From positions 79,597 through 143,596 of the forward strand of contig CAZHCW010000011.1 of NCBI GenBank assembly GCA_964531325.1: a DNA stretch of 64,000 bases, written 5' to 3'. The DNA comes from UTCHB3 sp964531325. GTDB taxonomy: Bacteria > Bacteroidota > Ignavibacteria > Ignavibacteriales > Ignavibacteriaceae. Below the pieces are notes generated by a model, which did not search any database, was not told the origin of the DNA, and worked only from the letters and a program-made list of their open reading frames with translations. This document shows, one piece after another, positions 53,886 to 62,790 of this stretch; positions within the stretch are counted from its first letter, which is position 1; each line of letters begins with the position of its first letter. The position numbers and the translations under genes were made by a program.

Positions 53886-54959
53886 ATGGAGAAACAAGAA
53901 TTAAAAGGAAAAGAAGTAAAATTGATGAAGGGGAACGAAGCATTGGCAGAGGCCGCAATTAGAGCCGGGCTTGATGCTTATTTTGGTTACCCTATCACCC
54001 CTCAATCTGAAGTAATGGAATACCTCACAGAACATATTCCTGTTCGTCGTGGGCTCGTTCTTCAGGCTGAAAGTGAAGTGGCATCAATCAATATGGTTTA
54101 TGGAGCTGCCGGTGCTGGTGCAAGAGTTATGACATCTTCCTCATCACCCGGTATGAGCCTGATGCAAGAGGGAATATCCTACATCGCATCTGCTCAATTG
54201 CCATGTCTGTTGGTAAATGTTATGCGCGGCGGACCGGGATTGGGTACCATTCAACCATCACAGGGAGATTATTTTCAGGCGGTAAAGGGTGGAGGCCATG
54301 GCGACTACAAACTTTTTACAATTGCCCCATCAACCGTTCAGGAAATGGTTGATTTTGTTTTTGAAGGCTTCAGAATGGCGGAGAAATACCGAGTTCCTGC
54401 AATGATTCTTGCAGATGGTGCCTTGGGCCAGATGATGGAAAAAGTTGAATTACCCGCTGAGGGCCAGTTCCCTCATGTAATTCCTGAGTGGGCAACCACC
54501 GGTAAAAAAGAAGGAAGAAAACAGAATGTTATTACTTCTCTCTTCATTCAACCCGAAAAAATGGAACAGATAAATCTTGATCTCCAGGCTAAATATAAAG
54601 CTATGGAAGTTGAAGTTAAATCGGAATCCATAAATACTGAAGATGCAGATTTGATCCTCGTGGCTTTTGGATTAGTAGCAAGAATTTGTATGAAAGCTGC
54701 CGAACTTGCCCGTGAAAAAGGAATAAAAGTGGGTGTTATCAGACCGATCACACTCTTTCCGTTCCCAACAGAGGTTCTTAATACCACTGCCGATCGTGTA
54801 AAAAAATTCCTCGTTGTTGAAATGAATGCCGGTCAGATGGTCGAAGATGTTCGACTCTCAATAAACGGTAAAGCTGTCGTTCAATTCTACGGAAGAATGG
54901 GTGGAATGATCCCAACTCCGGAAGAAATTTTAACAAAACTTGAATCAATGATGAAATAA
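53886..54959 (+). CDS. korA: 2-oxoacid:ferredoxin oxidoreductase, alpha subunit
   Basis: 357 residues. It is the pyruvate:ferredoxin-oxidoreductase domain I/II chain: KGNEALAEAAIRAGLDAYFG, then GYPITPQSEVMEYL (about 35-48) and the segment AESEVASINMVYGAAGAGAR that forms part of the thiamine site, with a transketolase-C-like second domain (ILVAFGLVARICMKAAELA). The enzyme oxidatively decarboxylates (or reductively carboxylates) a 2-oxoacid with CoA and ferredoxin. Four-subunit members include 2-oxoglutarate (KOR) and branched-chain (VOR) enzymes; the sequence does not settle which, and automated naming often calls this chain VorB. KOR is favoured only as a plausible TCA-cycle partner. Confidence 0.88.
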   Translation: MEKQELKGKEVKLMKGNEALAEAAIRAGLDAYFGYPITPQSEVMEYLTEHIPVRRGLVLQAESEVASINMVYGAAGAGARVMTSSSSPGMSLMQEGISYIASAQLPCLLVNVMRGGPGLGTIQPSQGDYFQAVKGGGHGDYKLFTIAPSTVQEMVDFVFEGFRMAEKYRVPAMILADGALGQMMEKVELPAEGQFPHVIPEWATTGKKEGRKQNVITSLFIQPEKMEQINLDLQAKYKAMEVEVKSESINTEDADLILVAFGLVARICMKAAELAREKGIKVGVIRPITLFPFPTEVLNTTADRVKKFLVVEMNAGQMVEDVRLSINGKAVVQFYGRMGGMIPTPEEILTKLESMMK

Positions 54960-54972
54960 CGGGAGATACACG

Positions 54973-55773
54973 ATGGAACAATTTTTAATTAACCCCGATT
55001 GTATGGTTTATGACAACCATCCCGTAACACTAACAGGTGAACCATTTCACTATTGCCCGGGATGTGGTCATGGTGTCATTCATAAAGTACTGATGGAAGT
55101 GGTTCGTGATCTTGGTATCCAGGAGGAAGTAATTGGCGTGGCTCCCGTTGGCTGTTCAGTTTTTGCTTATCATTATATGAATGTTGATATGCAGGAAGCA
55201 GCTCACGGAAGAGCAAGCGCGGTTGCAACAGCAATAAAGAGAGTAAGACCTCAGAATTATGTTTTCTCATATCAAGGAGATGGTGATCTTGCAGCTATCG
55301 GTACCGCAGAAACAATCCACACAGTAAACCGTGGTGAAAACATCCTGATGGTGTTTGTAAATAACGCAATCTATGGAATGACGGGCGGCCAAATGGCTCC
55401 TACATCACTTGTTGGAATGAAAACTGCAACCTCTCCTTATGGAAGAGATGCTGCTTCGATGGGTAACCCGATAAGAATTACAGAACTGCTCGCACAGTTG
55501 CCGGGGGCATATTATGTTGCCCGTCATGCAGTGCACACCCCAAATGCAGTTCGTAAATTAACAAAAGCATTTAAAAATGCGTTTGAATATCAGAAATTAA
55601 ACCGGGGCACCTGCTTCATCGAAGTGGTCTCAAATTGCCCGTCAGGGTGGAAGATGAGTCCTGTTCAGTCGATCGACTGGATTGAAAAGAACATGCTCCC
55701 CATGTTCCCACTCGGCGACATCAAGGTTCCCGATCCAAAAACCGGTGATCCTGTCATGGTTAAAAATAATTAA
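54973..55773 (+). CDS. korB: 2-oxoacid:ferredoxin oxidoreductase, beta (thiamine diphosphate) subunit
   Basis: 266 residues. HYCPGCGHGVIHKVLMEV near residue 27 and the thiamine-diphosphate/Mg motif GDGDLAAIGTAETIHT (about 101-116), closing with VNNAIYGMTGGQMAPTS, are the hallmarks of the beta subunit. CPSGWKMSP near 225 is also typical. It follows korA by 13 bases with GGGAG upstream of the start and precedes the gamma subunit. Confidence 0.92.
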   Translation: MEQFLINPDCMVYDNHPVTLTGEPFHYCPGCGHGVIHKVLMEVVRDLGIQEEVIGVAPVGCSVFAYHYMNVDMQEAAHGRASAVATAIKRVRPQNYVFSYQGDGDLAAIGTAETIHTVNRGENILMVFVNNAIYGMTGGQMAPTSLVGMKTATSPYGRDAASMGNPIRITELLAQLPGAYYVARHAVHTPNAVRKLTKAFKNAFEYQKLNRGTCFIEVVSNCPSGWKMSPVQSIDWIEKNMLPMFPLGDIKVPDPKTGDPVMVKNN

Positions 55774-55788
55774 GGTTTAGGAAAAGAT

Positions 55789-56349
55789 ATGAAAACAGAA
55801 GAGATCATTATTGCCGGATTTGGTGGTCAGGGAGTCCTTTCAATGGGACAGATGCTCGCCTACTCCGCTCTTATAGATAACAAAGAAACCAGTTGGATGC
55901 CATCTTATGGCCCCGAAATGCGTGGTGGAACAGCAAATTGTGTGGTAATCGTATCAGACAGCAGAATAAGCTCGCCACTCGTAAGTAAGTATGACACCGC
56001 TATAATCCTTAACCAGCCTTCCATGGAGAAATTCGAAAAGGCGGTTAAACCGGGCGGTTCCCTCTTTTATGAGGAATCCACAATAATTCAACCTCCTATG
56101 AGGACAGACATTAACATCTTCAGAATAAGTGCCCTTAGAGAAGCCGAAAGGTTAAACAAAAAGCAAGTGGCCAATATGGTTATGCTTGGAGCATTTCTTG
56201 AAGTAAAGCCGATAGTTCAGTTTGAAAGTATCCTGGCTGCTTTAAAGAAAGTTCTTCCCGAGAGGCATCATCATCTCATCCCAATCAACGAACAGGCATT
56301 GTTGAAGGGGAAAGAGATAATTTCTGAGTACTTAAAAGAACCGGTTTAA
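55789..56349 (+). CDS. korC: 2-oxoacid:ferredoxin oxidoreductase, gamma subunit
   Basis: 186 residues. The opening IIIAGFGGQGVLSMGQMLAY is the gamma-domain signature (G-x-G-G-Q-G), and SWMPSYGPEMRGGTANCVVI follows near 36-55 as in the family. It completes the catalytic set delta-alpha-beta-gamma. Starts 15 bases after korB, with AGGTTTAGGAAA upstream. Confidence 0.92.
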   Translation: MKTEEIIIAGFGGQGVLSMGQMLAYSALIDNKETSWMPSYGPEMRGGTANCVVIVSDSRISSPLVSKYDTAIILNQPSMEKFEKAVKPGGSLFYEESTIIQPPMRTDINIFRISALREAERLNKKQVANMVMLGAFLEVKPIVQFESILAALKKVLPERHHHLIPINEQALLKGKEIISEYLKEPV

Positions 56350-56369
56350 ACAGCAAGGCAGGTATTAAA

Positions 56370-56636
56370 ATGACCGATAAAGACTTCAACTGCAATAAAA
56401 TCTGTAAAAACTCATGTGCATCACTACAAGAAGCACTTCGTAAAGAGACTAATATTGTGCATTTTTATGAAAACATGATGGAAGATTGCAATTCTCCCGA
56501 AATCAAAAGTTTCCTTACGGATATTATTGAATCAAGGAGACCTGAAATGTTAAAAATAATTCAGAAACTCAATGAAATCCATGCCCGCTCACAAATAGTA
56601 GATGGGGTAATAGCGAGTTTTAATCCTGAAGCTTGA
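56370..56636 (+). CDS. Small helical protein at the end of the KOR operon
   Basis: 88 residues, not a named family that I recognise. The N-terminus has a cysteine pair group (FNCNKICKNSC, Cys at about 7, 11 and 15) and the rest is two amphipathic helices (EALRKETNIVHFYENMMED and FLTDIIESRRPEMLKIIQKL), recalling a half four-helix bundle as in rubrerythrin-like or ferritin-like proteins. It lies 20 bases after korC and before the operon terminator, so it is co-transcribed with the oxidoreductase and might help cluster assembly or stability (inference). Confidence 0.65.
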   Translation: MTDKDFNCNKICKNSCASLQEALRKETNIVHFYENMMEDCNSPEIKSFLTDIIESRRPEMLKIIQKLNEIHARSQIVDGVIASFNPEA

Positions 56637-56661
56637 CAGCTGTTAGTTATATTGTTTTTAG

Positions 56662-56694
56662 CCGTTCACTCTAAAGGTGAACGGTTTTTTTTTT
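56662..56694 (+). terminator. Rho-independent terminator of the KOR operon
   Basis: CCGTTCAC, a short loop, GTGAACGG and then ten T residues. It lies 25 bases after the small fifth gene's stop. Confidence 0.92.
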
Positions 56695-56779
56695 GTATAT
56701 TACACTATGAAAAAGTTGTATTTAGATGTTTGTATAGTTAAAACTATATATTTTGCGATCCAAACAGTAGGATTTTTGT

Positions 56780-57046
56780 ATGCCAAATGAAATGATAAAT
56801 AAAGCAATTGAGATCTGCAGAAAACATGGTGTGACCAAACTTATTTTGTTTGGAAGTGCTGTTAATAATTTGGAAGATGCCAGGGATTTGGATTTTGCCG
56901 TTGAAGGGATAGAAGGATGGGGTCTGATTGAACTTGCAGCTGAGATAGAGAATCACTTGATGATTAATGTCGATGTTGTTCCTATCGAAGGGAATTCCAA
57001 ATTTATTAACCATGTTTTGCCAAGGTCAAAAGTCCTTTATGCTTGA
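56780..57046 (+). CDS. MNT-domain nucleotidyltransferase (antitoxin type)
   Basis: 88 residues of a minimal nucleotidyltransferase. The motif LFGSAVNNLEDARDLDFAVE (about 28-47) supplies the G-S and D-x-D of the polymerase-beta-like fold; INVDVVPIEG near 70 supplies the third acidic strand. Such short MNT proteins pair with HEPN proteins and neutralise them, in studied cases (MntA/HepT) by adding AMP to the toxin. The HEPN gene overlaps its last eight bases, a strong sign of coupling. Bracketed by terminators upstream and downstream, as an independent unit. Confidence 0.85.
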   Translation: MPNEMINKAIEICRKHGVTKLILFGSAVNNLEDARDLDFAVEGIEGWGLIELAAEIENHLMINVDVVPIEGNSKFINHVLPRSKVLYA

Positions 57047-57506
57047 TCAATATTATCTGCAAGAAATTGAATTCGAACTAGAATCGATAGAAATCGTCGT
57101 TGCTGAGATAAATAGCATCCTTACAGATTATGAGAAGGTTCTGCCTGATACAAGAATCAAGTCTGCTCTTGGGAGTCTATTGGCACAGTTCTATACCGGT
57201 ATAGAAAATATTCTTAAAAAGTTGATAAAAGCAAACGGCAGAAATCTTCCAAAGGGAGAAAACTGGCATTTGGAGTTATTTAAGTATTTCTGTGATCCAC
57301 CCGATCAAAATTTACCGTTATTATTTAACGAAGAGTTAGAAAAAATGATGGGAAATTTCAGAAAGTTCAGACATGTAGTATTCCATGGGTATGGATTCCG
57401 ATTGGATTGGAATATTATGTTTGACGGGTCACATTATGTAAATGAAACTTTCGCAAAATTTAAATTTGAACTAAATAAATACTTGAGTGCTAATGAAAAA
57501 CAGTAA
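57039..57506 (+). CDS. HEPN-domain protein (toxin type, HepT-like)
   Basis: 155 residues from the ATG at 57039, which overlaps the MNT stop by eight bases (ATGCTTGA); the frame is open further upstream but that part runs in the MNT gene. An all-helical protein with the HEPN ribonuclease motif R-x4-H at residues 111-116 (RHVVFHGYGF), preceded by FYTGIENILKKLIKA. HEPN proteins cut RNA when freed of their MNT partner, so this is a likely toxin of a type VII-like toxin-antitoxin pair. Order MNT then HEPN. Length is a little above the usual HepT size. Confidence 0.85.
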   Translation: MLDQYYLQEIEFELESIEIVVAEINSILTDYEKVLPDTRIKSALGSLLAQFYTGIENILKKLIKANGRNLPKGENWHLELFKYFCDPPDQNLPLLFNEELEKMMGNFRKFRHVVFHGYGFRLDWNIMFDGSHYVNETFAKFKFELNKYLSANEKQ

Positions 57507-57521
57507 ACATTCTTTATGATC

Positions 57522-57553
57522 AAAAGGCTGTCTAATTTGGCAGCTTTTTTTTT
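57522..57553 (+). terminator. Terminator after the HEPN gene
   Basis: AAAAGGCTGTC and GGCAGCTTTT pair with one bulge and a G-U, and the second arm runs into a long T tract. It lies 16 bases after the HEPN stop and before the convergent gene. Confidence 0.8.
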
Positions 57554-57600
57554 GTATAGAATCTACTGAATTCCGATATTCTGTTCGTTAAGAATTAAAC

Positions 57601-58959
57601 CTATTTCTGTAGGATCATTTTTTTGATCTCTCTTCTCCCATTAATATTCAATTCATAAAAATAAATTCCACTGGGAAGGTTCTCAGCGGTGAAACGAATT
57701 TGATGATCTCCTGTCGCCAATTCACCATTGTACAAAATCTCCTTTACACTCCCCAGCAAATCAAAAACTTTCAGAGAAACTTTCGATGTTTGCGAGGAAT
57801 TACCATTATAAGGTACCGAAAAAGAGATCAAAGTCTCTGAATTAAACGGGTTGGGGTAATTTTGTGAAAGATGAAAATTGATCTCTTTGTCCTTCTCGGT
57901 TTCTATTCCATTTGGGGGATACTTTACTGAATAATATGAACTTGCCCCAGGTTTGATGGCTGATTGAGGGATAATTGCTTGATCTACCGCTTTAATCTGA
58001 TATTTGAACGAATACCCTTTCCTCATCAAAGAATCATTTAAGTTGAATTTGAGATAACATGTGAAAGAGCCGGGCTCGTAATAAATTGGATGTGTTACAG
58101 GCATAATCGTATCAAATAAGGGACCAACATAAAACCCTTTTAGTTCTATATAATCGATGAAATTAAATGATGAATAGGGGAGAATAGTGCTATATGGGTG
58201 TTTCACTTCAAGGGATGGATTAAAAAAAGATGTATCCGTTAGAGATGGGGCAGAATAAGTAATTGTTGGTTTTTTGCTCGGATCGAAATAAAGGGTAACC
58301 CCAACTGAATCATAAATTATTGCCTGATTAACATACACCACTATATATGGCCAGGGCCATCCATATGGTTCATGGAAAAAAGTATATCCGATTCCCTTTG
58401 CAAATCCATAGTCATATACTGCTGAATATGTTTGTTCGGTAAATGTATTGCCCCAACCGGTAAAAGTTTCATATTCTATAAGATAATTGGTCATTCCACG
58501 CTCGAAGAGGCAATAAATATTTTGGATTGAACTGTCTTCAGCCACAAAATCCAGCGCCACCTGACCACCTGAGATGTAAACCTTTTGTGTTCTGGGGTCA
58601 TAATGGATCAATTGAGAGCTACCCGGAAAATATGAGTAACTGTGATATTCTTTGCCGTTTATGATTTGTTCGGAGACGAATTTATTTTTATATATAATTG
58701 GGTGTCCCGGGGGTCCATTTACGTGTTCCCAATAGTATTGCCACTGGTTTCTTTTATCCCAGGGGAAATACGAGGTATCGCCAAGAAAAGTTGATGGATT
58801 TGATGGAAGTTTTGAGCTGTCGAGAATTATATATTCTCTTGCGAGGGAGGAAAGCCCGGAATTGTTCAAAAACTGGGCATTAATAACCACATTATAAAAA
58901 ATAAAAATCAGTGAAACTAATTGTATCAACCCGGTAAACGATTTGGATTGGTATCGCAT
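57601..58959 (-). CDS. Secreted protein with T9SS type A tail
   Basis: 452 residues. Signal peptide-like N-terminus (SFTGLIQLVSLIFIFYNVVINAQ). The first 330 residues are not recognised; they include YFPWDKRNQWQYYWEHVNGP and several Tyr/Phe-rich strands. The C-terminal 85 residues are the sorting module QNYPNPFNSETLISFSVPYN...LKVFDLLGSVKEIL...LPSGIYFYELNINGRREIKK, with NPFNSE in place of the usual NPFNPST. Probably exported and surface-attached. It faces the MNT/HEPN pair (convergent) and diverges from the next secreted-protein gene. Confidence 0.78.
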   Translation of the reverse strand: MRYQSKSFTGLIQLVSLIFIFYNVVINAQFLNNSGLSSLAREYIILDSSKLPSNPSTFLGDTSYFPWDKRNQWQYYWEHVNGPPGHPIIYKNKFVSEQIINGKEYHSYSYFPGSSQLIHYDPRTQKVYISGGQVALDFVAEDSSIQNIYCLFERGMTNYLIEYETFTGWGNTFTEQTYSAVYDYGFAKGIGYTFFHEPYGWPWPYIVVYVNQAIIYDSVGVTLYFDPSKKPTITYSAPSLTDTSFFNPSLEVKHPYSTILPYSSFNFIDYIELKGFYVGPLFDTIMPVTHPIYYEPGSFTCYLKFNLNDSLMRKGYSFKYQIKAVDQAIIPQSAIKPGASSYYSVKYPPNGIETEKDKEINFHLSQNYPNPFNSETLISFSVPYNGNSSQTSKVSLKVFDLLGSVKEILYNGELATGDHQIRFTAENLPSGIYFYELNINGRREIKKMILQK

Positions 58960-59117
58960 AAATACTCCAAAAGTTATCTGCCTAAAATAATGATAAAATC
59001 AAACAAAGAAAAACAATTGGCGATCAGTTGAATGAATAAAAAATATAAAGTACTTTGACAATTCATTTATTATGTTATAATTCACTCCTATACAAAAAAT
59101 ATTTTGTGAGGATTACC

Positions 59118-61088
59118 ATGAGAAATGTAAACCATAAAATAAGTTATGCACTTTTCATAATGTTGGTTTTTTCTGCACCGGTTATGTCGCAGATGACTCC
59201 TTGGACACCTGTAGATACGATGCAAAATACATTCAGCACTGCGTCCCCAAATCTGGGTCCCATAGCCAGCAGCTATTATTCTCCTTTAGTGATGATTCTA
59301 CATCGTGGAAATTCTAATTATGCTTCATCAAGTGCCCTTGTTTATAACATCAGCACAGATAATGGAACCACTTGGAGCAGGAAACTTCCGCCAATAAATA
59401 CACAAGCCGGTTTTGGTGCGAGGTACCCGACTTTGGCACTTAAATTGGATTCGGGTCAGGCGTTGCAAAATGCCAAGGCTTTTTCCACTTTTGGTCACCT
59501 CTCCGCCATACCCGAAATAGATCAGGGGGCGGCACTGGTGTCTGATATTTTTAACGCCACTTCCACTTCCATTGTCTTTAATCAGATGACAGGTTCTCAA
59601 TCGGGACAATTATGTTGGGCAAGTGACACAGAGAATCGTTTTTTCTGGGTTGGTCAAAATCCTGCGGGTGGGAACTATACTCTGTTCAGAACTTCTGATC
59701 TTGTTAATATTGAGTCATTTCCAATGATAAATTCAGTCGATATTGCGGGAGTTTTTATTCCACTGCAAGGTGATTCATACAACGGTAAACTATATTTTGG
59801 ATTTATTGCTGCCAAACCCGGGAGCGGCACCCAATTGGTCTATATGCCGGCGTATGTAACTTCCACAGATAATGGAGCCACCTGGTCACCCGTAAATTGG
59901 GTGGATTTTAGACAGGCTGTTGGCGCAACCCGATTTGACAGGTTATGGGACTATAAACCCAACGATCAATTCCTTCAGTTACAAGGTGATATGGCAGTTG
60001 GATTCGACGGAAGAGTACATTTTGCTCTTGGGCTCCAGGATACCAACATGACTACAGGTCAAAATCGAAATGTAATAGCTGAAATTTTGCAAACAGGAAG
60101 TTACTGGTCGGCAGCGATGGTAGCTGAAAATTTAAGTGATCTTACCTGGTCAAAACTTGATGGTCCTGCCCTTGGGCAGATGGGTTACAGTGTAAATATC
60201 GCTGCGGGAAGGTCCATTGGAGTTTATGCGGTTTCCTTTGTACATCCACCATTGAACAATCCGCTTGATTCACTTTGTGATGTTTATGTCGCTACCAGAA
60301 CTGAAGGGACTTACTATTTTTATCCTTTCAACTTAACAGAGACTCCGGGTAAAAATGAGAACAGCCATCATATGAGTCCCCGAATCTCATTCAATTCAAG
60401 CAATATAGAGTATTATGCAAGAATCATGTATAATTATCCTGCGGGGTATGAAGGTCATTTCCCGAATAATGGCGGTTATGATTCTCAAGCAAGTACAATT
60501 TATTTTACTAATTTTACTATCCCCATTCCACTCAGTCCGGTAGAATTTACTTCCTTTACTGCATGTGCCAGCAATAATGGGGTTGTTTTAGAATGGGTAA
60601 CAGCGACAGAGAATAACAATTATATCTTCACAATTGAAAAAAACAGTGATAAAGGTTTTTATGCAATTGGGACAGTTAACGGAGCCGGCACTTCAACACA
60701 ATTTAAGACATACAATTTTACCGACAATACACCAGTTGCGGGGGCACTCTATAGAATAAAACAGACCGACTATGATGGTTCGTTTGCTTATTCACAAGAG
60801 ATTGAAACTCCGGCAGAATATCTGTATGATTTTAGGCTTGAGCAGAATTATCCAAATCCATTTAACCCTTCGACTGTCATCCGGTTCTCCCTACCGGTTG
60901 CAGGGACAACATCGTTGGATATTTATAACTCACTCGGTGAAAAGGTTGTAACACTCCTGAATAAAGAATTACCCGCCGGTGAACATGAGATAAACTTTGA
61001 AGCAGGAAATTTTTCAGGAGGTGTTTATTTTTGTCAACTTCGCTCAGGAACTAAACAACAAATGGTGAAGATGTTGTTGTTGAAGTGA
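59118..61088 (+). CDS. Secreted sialidase/BNR-like protein with T9SS type A tail
   Basis: 656 residues from the ATG at 59118, chosen for GTGAGG seven bases upstream and a normal signal peptide (MRNVNHKISYALFIMLVFSAPVMS); the frame is open 63 bases further. Asp-box-like turns NISTDNGTTWSRK and TSTDNGATWSPV suggest a BNR-type propeller in the first 480 residues. A fibronectin-like stretch (VLEWVTATENNNYIFTIEKN) and the sorting module (EQNYPNPFNPSTVIRFSLPV, ending QMVKMLLLK) follow. Related in design to the propeller island but clearly divergent from it. Ligand or enzyme activity unknown. Confidence 0.82.
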   Translation: MRNVNHKISYALFIMLVFSAPVMSQMTPWTPVDTMQNTFSTASPNLGPIASSYYSPLVMILHRGNSNYASSSALVYNISTDNGTTWSRKLPPINTQAGFGARYPTLALKLDSGQALQNAKAFSTFGHLSAIPEIDQGAALVSDIFNATSTSIVFNQMTGSQSGQLCWASDTENRFFWVGQNPAGGNYTLFRTSDLVNIESFPMINSVDIAGVFIPLQGDSYNGKLYFGFIAAKPGSGTQLVYMPAYVTSTDNGATWSPVNWVDFRQAVGATRFDRLWDYKPNDQFLQLQGDMAVGFDGRVHFALGLQDTNMTTGQNRNVIAEILQTGSYWSAAMVAENLSDLTWSKLDGPALGQMGYSVNIAAGRSIGVYAVSFVHPPLNNPLDSLCDVYVATRTEGTYYFYPFNLTETPGKNENSHHMSPRISFNSSNIEYYARIMYNYPAGYEGHFPNNGGYDSQASTIYFTNFTIPIPLSPVEFTSFTACASNNGVVLEWVTATENNNYIFTIEKNSDKGFYAIGTVNGAGTSTQFKTYNFTDNTPVAGALYRIKQTDYDGSFAYSQEIETPAEYLYDFRLEQNYPNPFNPSTVIRFSLPVAGTTSLDIYNSLGEKVVTLLNKELPAGEHEINFEAGNFSGGVYFCQLRSGTKQQMVKMLLLK

Positions 61089-61128
61089 GACCCCTGTAGT
61101 TAGTTGAATAAATAAGTGTAATCATAGT

Positions 61129-61159
61129 GGGAGAGTTTTATTTATAGTGGAACTCTCCC
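61129..61159 (+). terminator. Perfect 9-bp hairpin after the BNR-like gene
   Basis: GGGAGAGTT and AACTCTCCC are separated by 13 AT-rich bases, 40 bases after the stop. There is no T tract, so termination activity is uncertain. Confidence 0.5.
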
Positions 61160-61255
61160 TGGTATTCATTCGATTTGAAATGTCGGAAAATAACCTGATC
61201 ATGATTAAATTTTCCTATATTTATGGATAACTATTGTTTTTTTTCGAGTGAAAGA

Positions 61256-62530
61256 ATGAAGAAGCGAATCCCGATACTGACATCTTACTTCCCCAAATTT
61301 GTAGAGGAGGGAGGGTATTATGTTGACAAAACCCGATACATCACAGAGATAGAGAAAGTTAATTTCCCCAACCTGTTTTTTCTTCGTCCCCGCCGATTTG
61401 GAAAATCGCTCCACCTCTCCATGCTCGAACACTATTACGGAATTCAGCATAAAGAAAGATTTGAAGAGCTATTTGGGTAGTATTTTATCGGGCAACCGGA
61501 GAATGTTACTCCCTTAAAAAATTCCTGCCATATTCTTAGATTTGATTTCTCCGGGATTGTTACTGCTAATGGGGCTGATATACTACCTTCTTTTAATTCA
61601 AACATAAGGAGAGGGATTTCGTCATTTATTGCAGATTATGGGCCGATGGCAGATTTTGCAATGAATAAAATTCATGAATTGGATTATCAATCAGATATTT
61701 TAGCCAAATTTTTATCGTCCGTAAGTTCAGGGATTGACAAACCAAAGATTTACATTCTTATTGATGAATATGACCATTTCACCAATGAACTTTTTGCCTT
61801 TAACATGGGCCATTTTAAGGAAATTGTTTCGAGGAATGGTTGGGTCAGAAAATTTTACGAAGTAATTAAAACCTACATGGGTGAAGGTGTAATCGATCGT
61901 TTTTTTGCAACTGGAGTAACTCCTGTAACTCTTGACAGTATGACCAGCGGATTTAATGTTGCAAAAAACATCTCACTTGAGCTGAAATTTAATGAGATGG
62001 CCGGATTTACAGAGACCGAGTTAAGAGGATTAGTCGAAAATACAATTTATGAAGATGGCAAATTTGATATTAACCATCTTATTAGGGATATGCGTGACTG
62101 GTATAACGGAAGCAGATTCTCTCCGGAAGGGGGTGAAAAACTCTATAATCCTCAACTTGTGATATCATTCCTGGCTGACTTTTCAGAAAAATTTAAATTC
62201 CCCGAGAGGATGGTCGATCATAATGTAACCTCGGATTACAAAAAGATTACAAATATTCTAGTGCCTCTCTCAGATGAACAAAGAAGACTTGTTGTGGATG
62301 AAGTATTAACCACAGAAAGAATTTTTGGAGGGCTGACTCTCCAGTATAATTTTGAAAGAGATTTTACAAAAACCGATGCTGTATCCCTCCTTTATTACAA
62401 CGGTTTACTTACAATCGAAGACTCATTCACAGGATTGATGACATATTCCATTCCAAATTATGTTGTTAAACAATTGTATTGGGAGTTCTTCCGTGCACTT
62501 AAGGAAAAGGAAGACTGGCTCACCCTGTGA
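61256..62530 (+). pseudogene. AAA-ATPase-like (PD-(D/E)XK-associated) protein, interrupted by in-frame TAG and C-terminally truncated
   Basis: The first part (MKKRIPILTSYFPKFVEEGG, YYVDKTRYI, FLRPRRFGKSLHLSML with the Walker-A-like R-R-F-G-K-S) is the start of the AAA-ATPase-like family linked to DUF1703 nucleases. It stops at TAG 61478-61480, yet the same frame continues without other stops (YFIGQPENVTPLKNSCHILR, IYILIDEYDHFTNELF with the Walker-B-like D-E-Y-D, and the characteristic GVTPVTLDSMTSGFNVAKNI) to a TGA at 62530. The family usually reads LFG-(K/D)-Y-x-I-G here, so one codon has become amber. The usual C-terminal nuclease domain is missing. An ATG at 61223 would add 11 residues. 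Gene decay is the simplest reading. Confidence 0.85.
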
Positions 62531-62790
62531 AGTCAAATTTGCTAAATGTTGAAAAACTCAAAATAAGAATATTTTAGTCTTACATTTTTAAGGGTTTATA
62601 AACACGATTTTCATTTTAGAACTTTCTAATCTTAAGTAAATATTTTCTCTTAAGTTTACCATCAAGAAAATATATTCCAAAATCATTGCAAACGGATTGA
62701 CTTTTATTTGAAAATTTAGTATATTTTTCTGTCAATTTTGGGGACTTCTCCCTAAAGAAGTTCAAATAATTTATTTCCTGGAATTTCATC
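62531..62790. other. AT-rich spacer, no feature recognised
   Basis: 260 bases between the broken ATPase-like gene and the next secreted-protein gene. Very AT-rich; no remnant of the missing nuclease domain, no strong hairpin and no open frame that looks coding. Confidence 0.5.
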
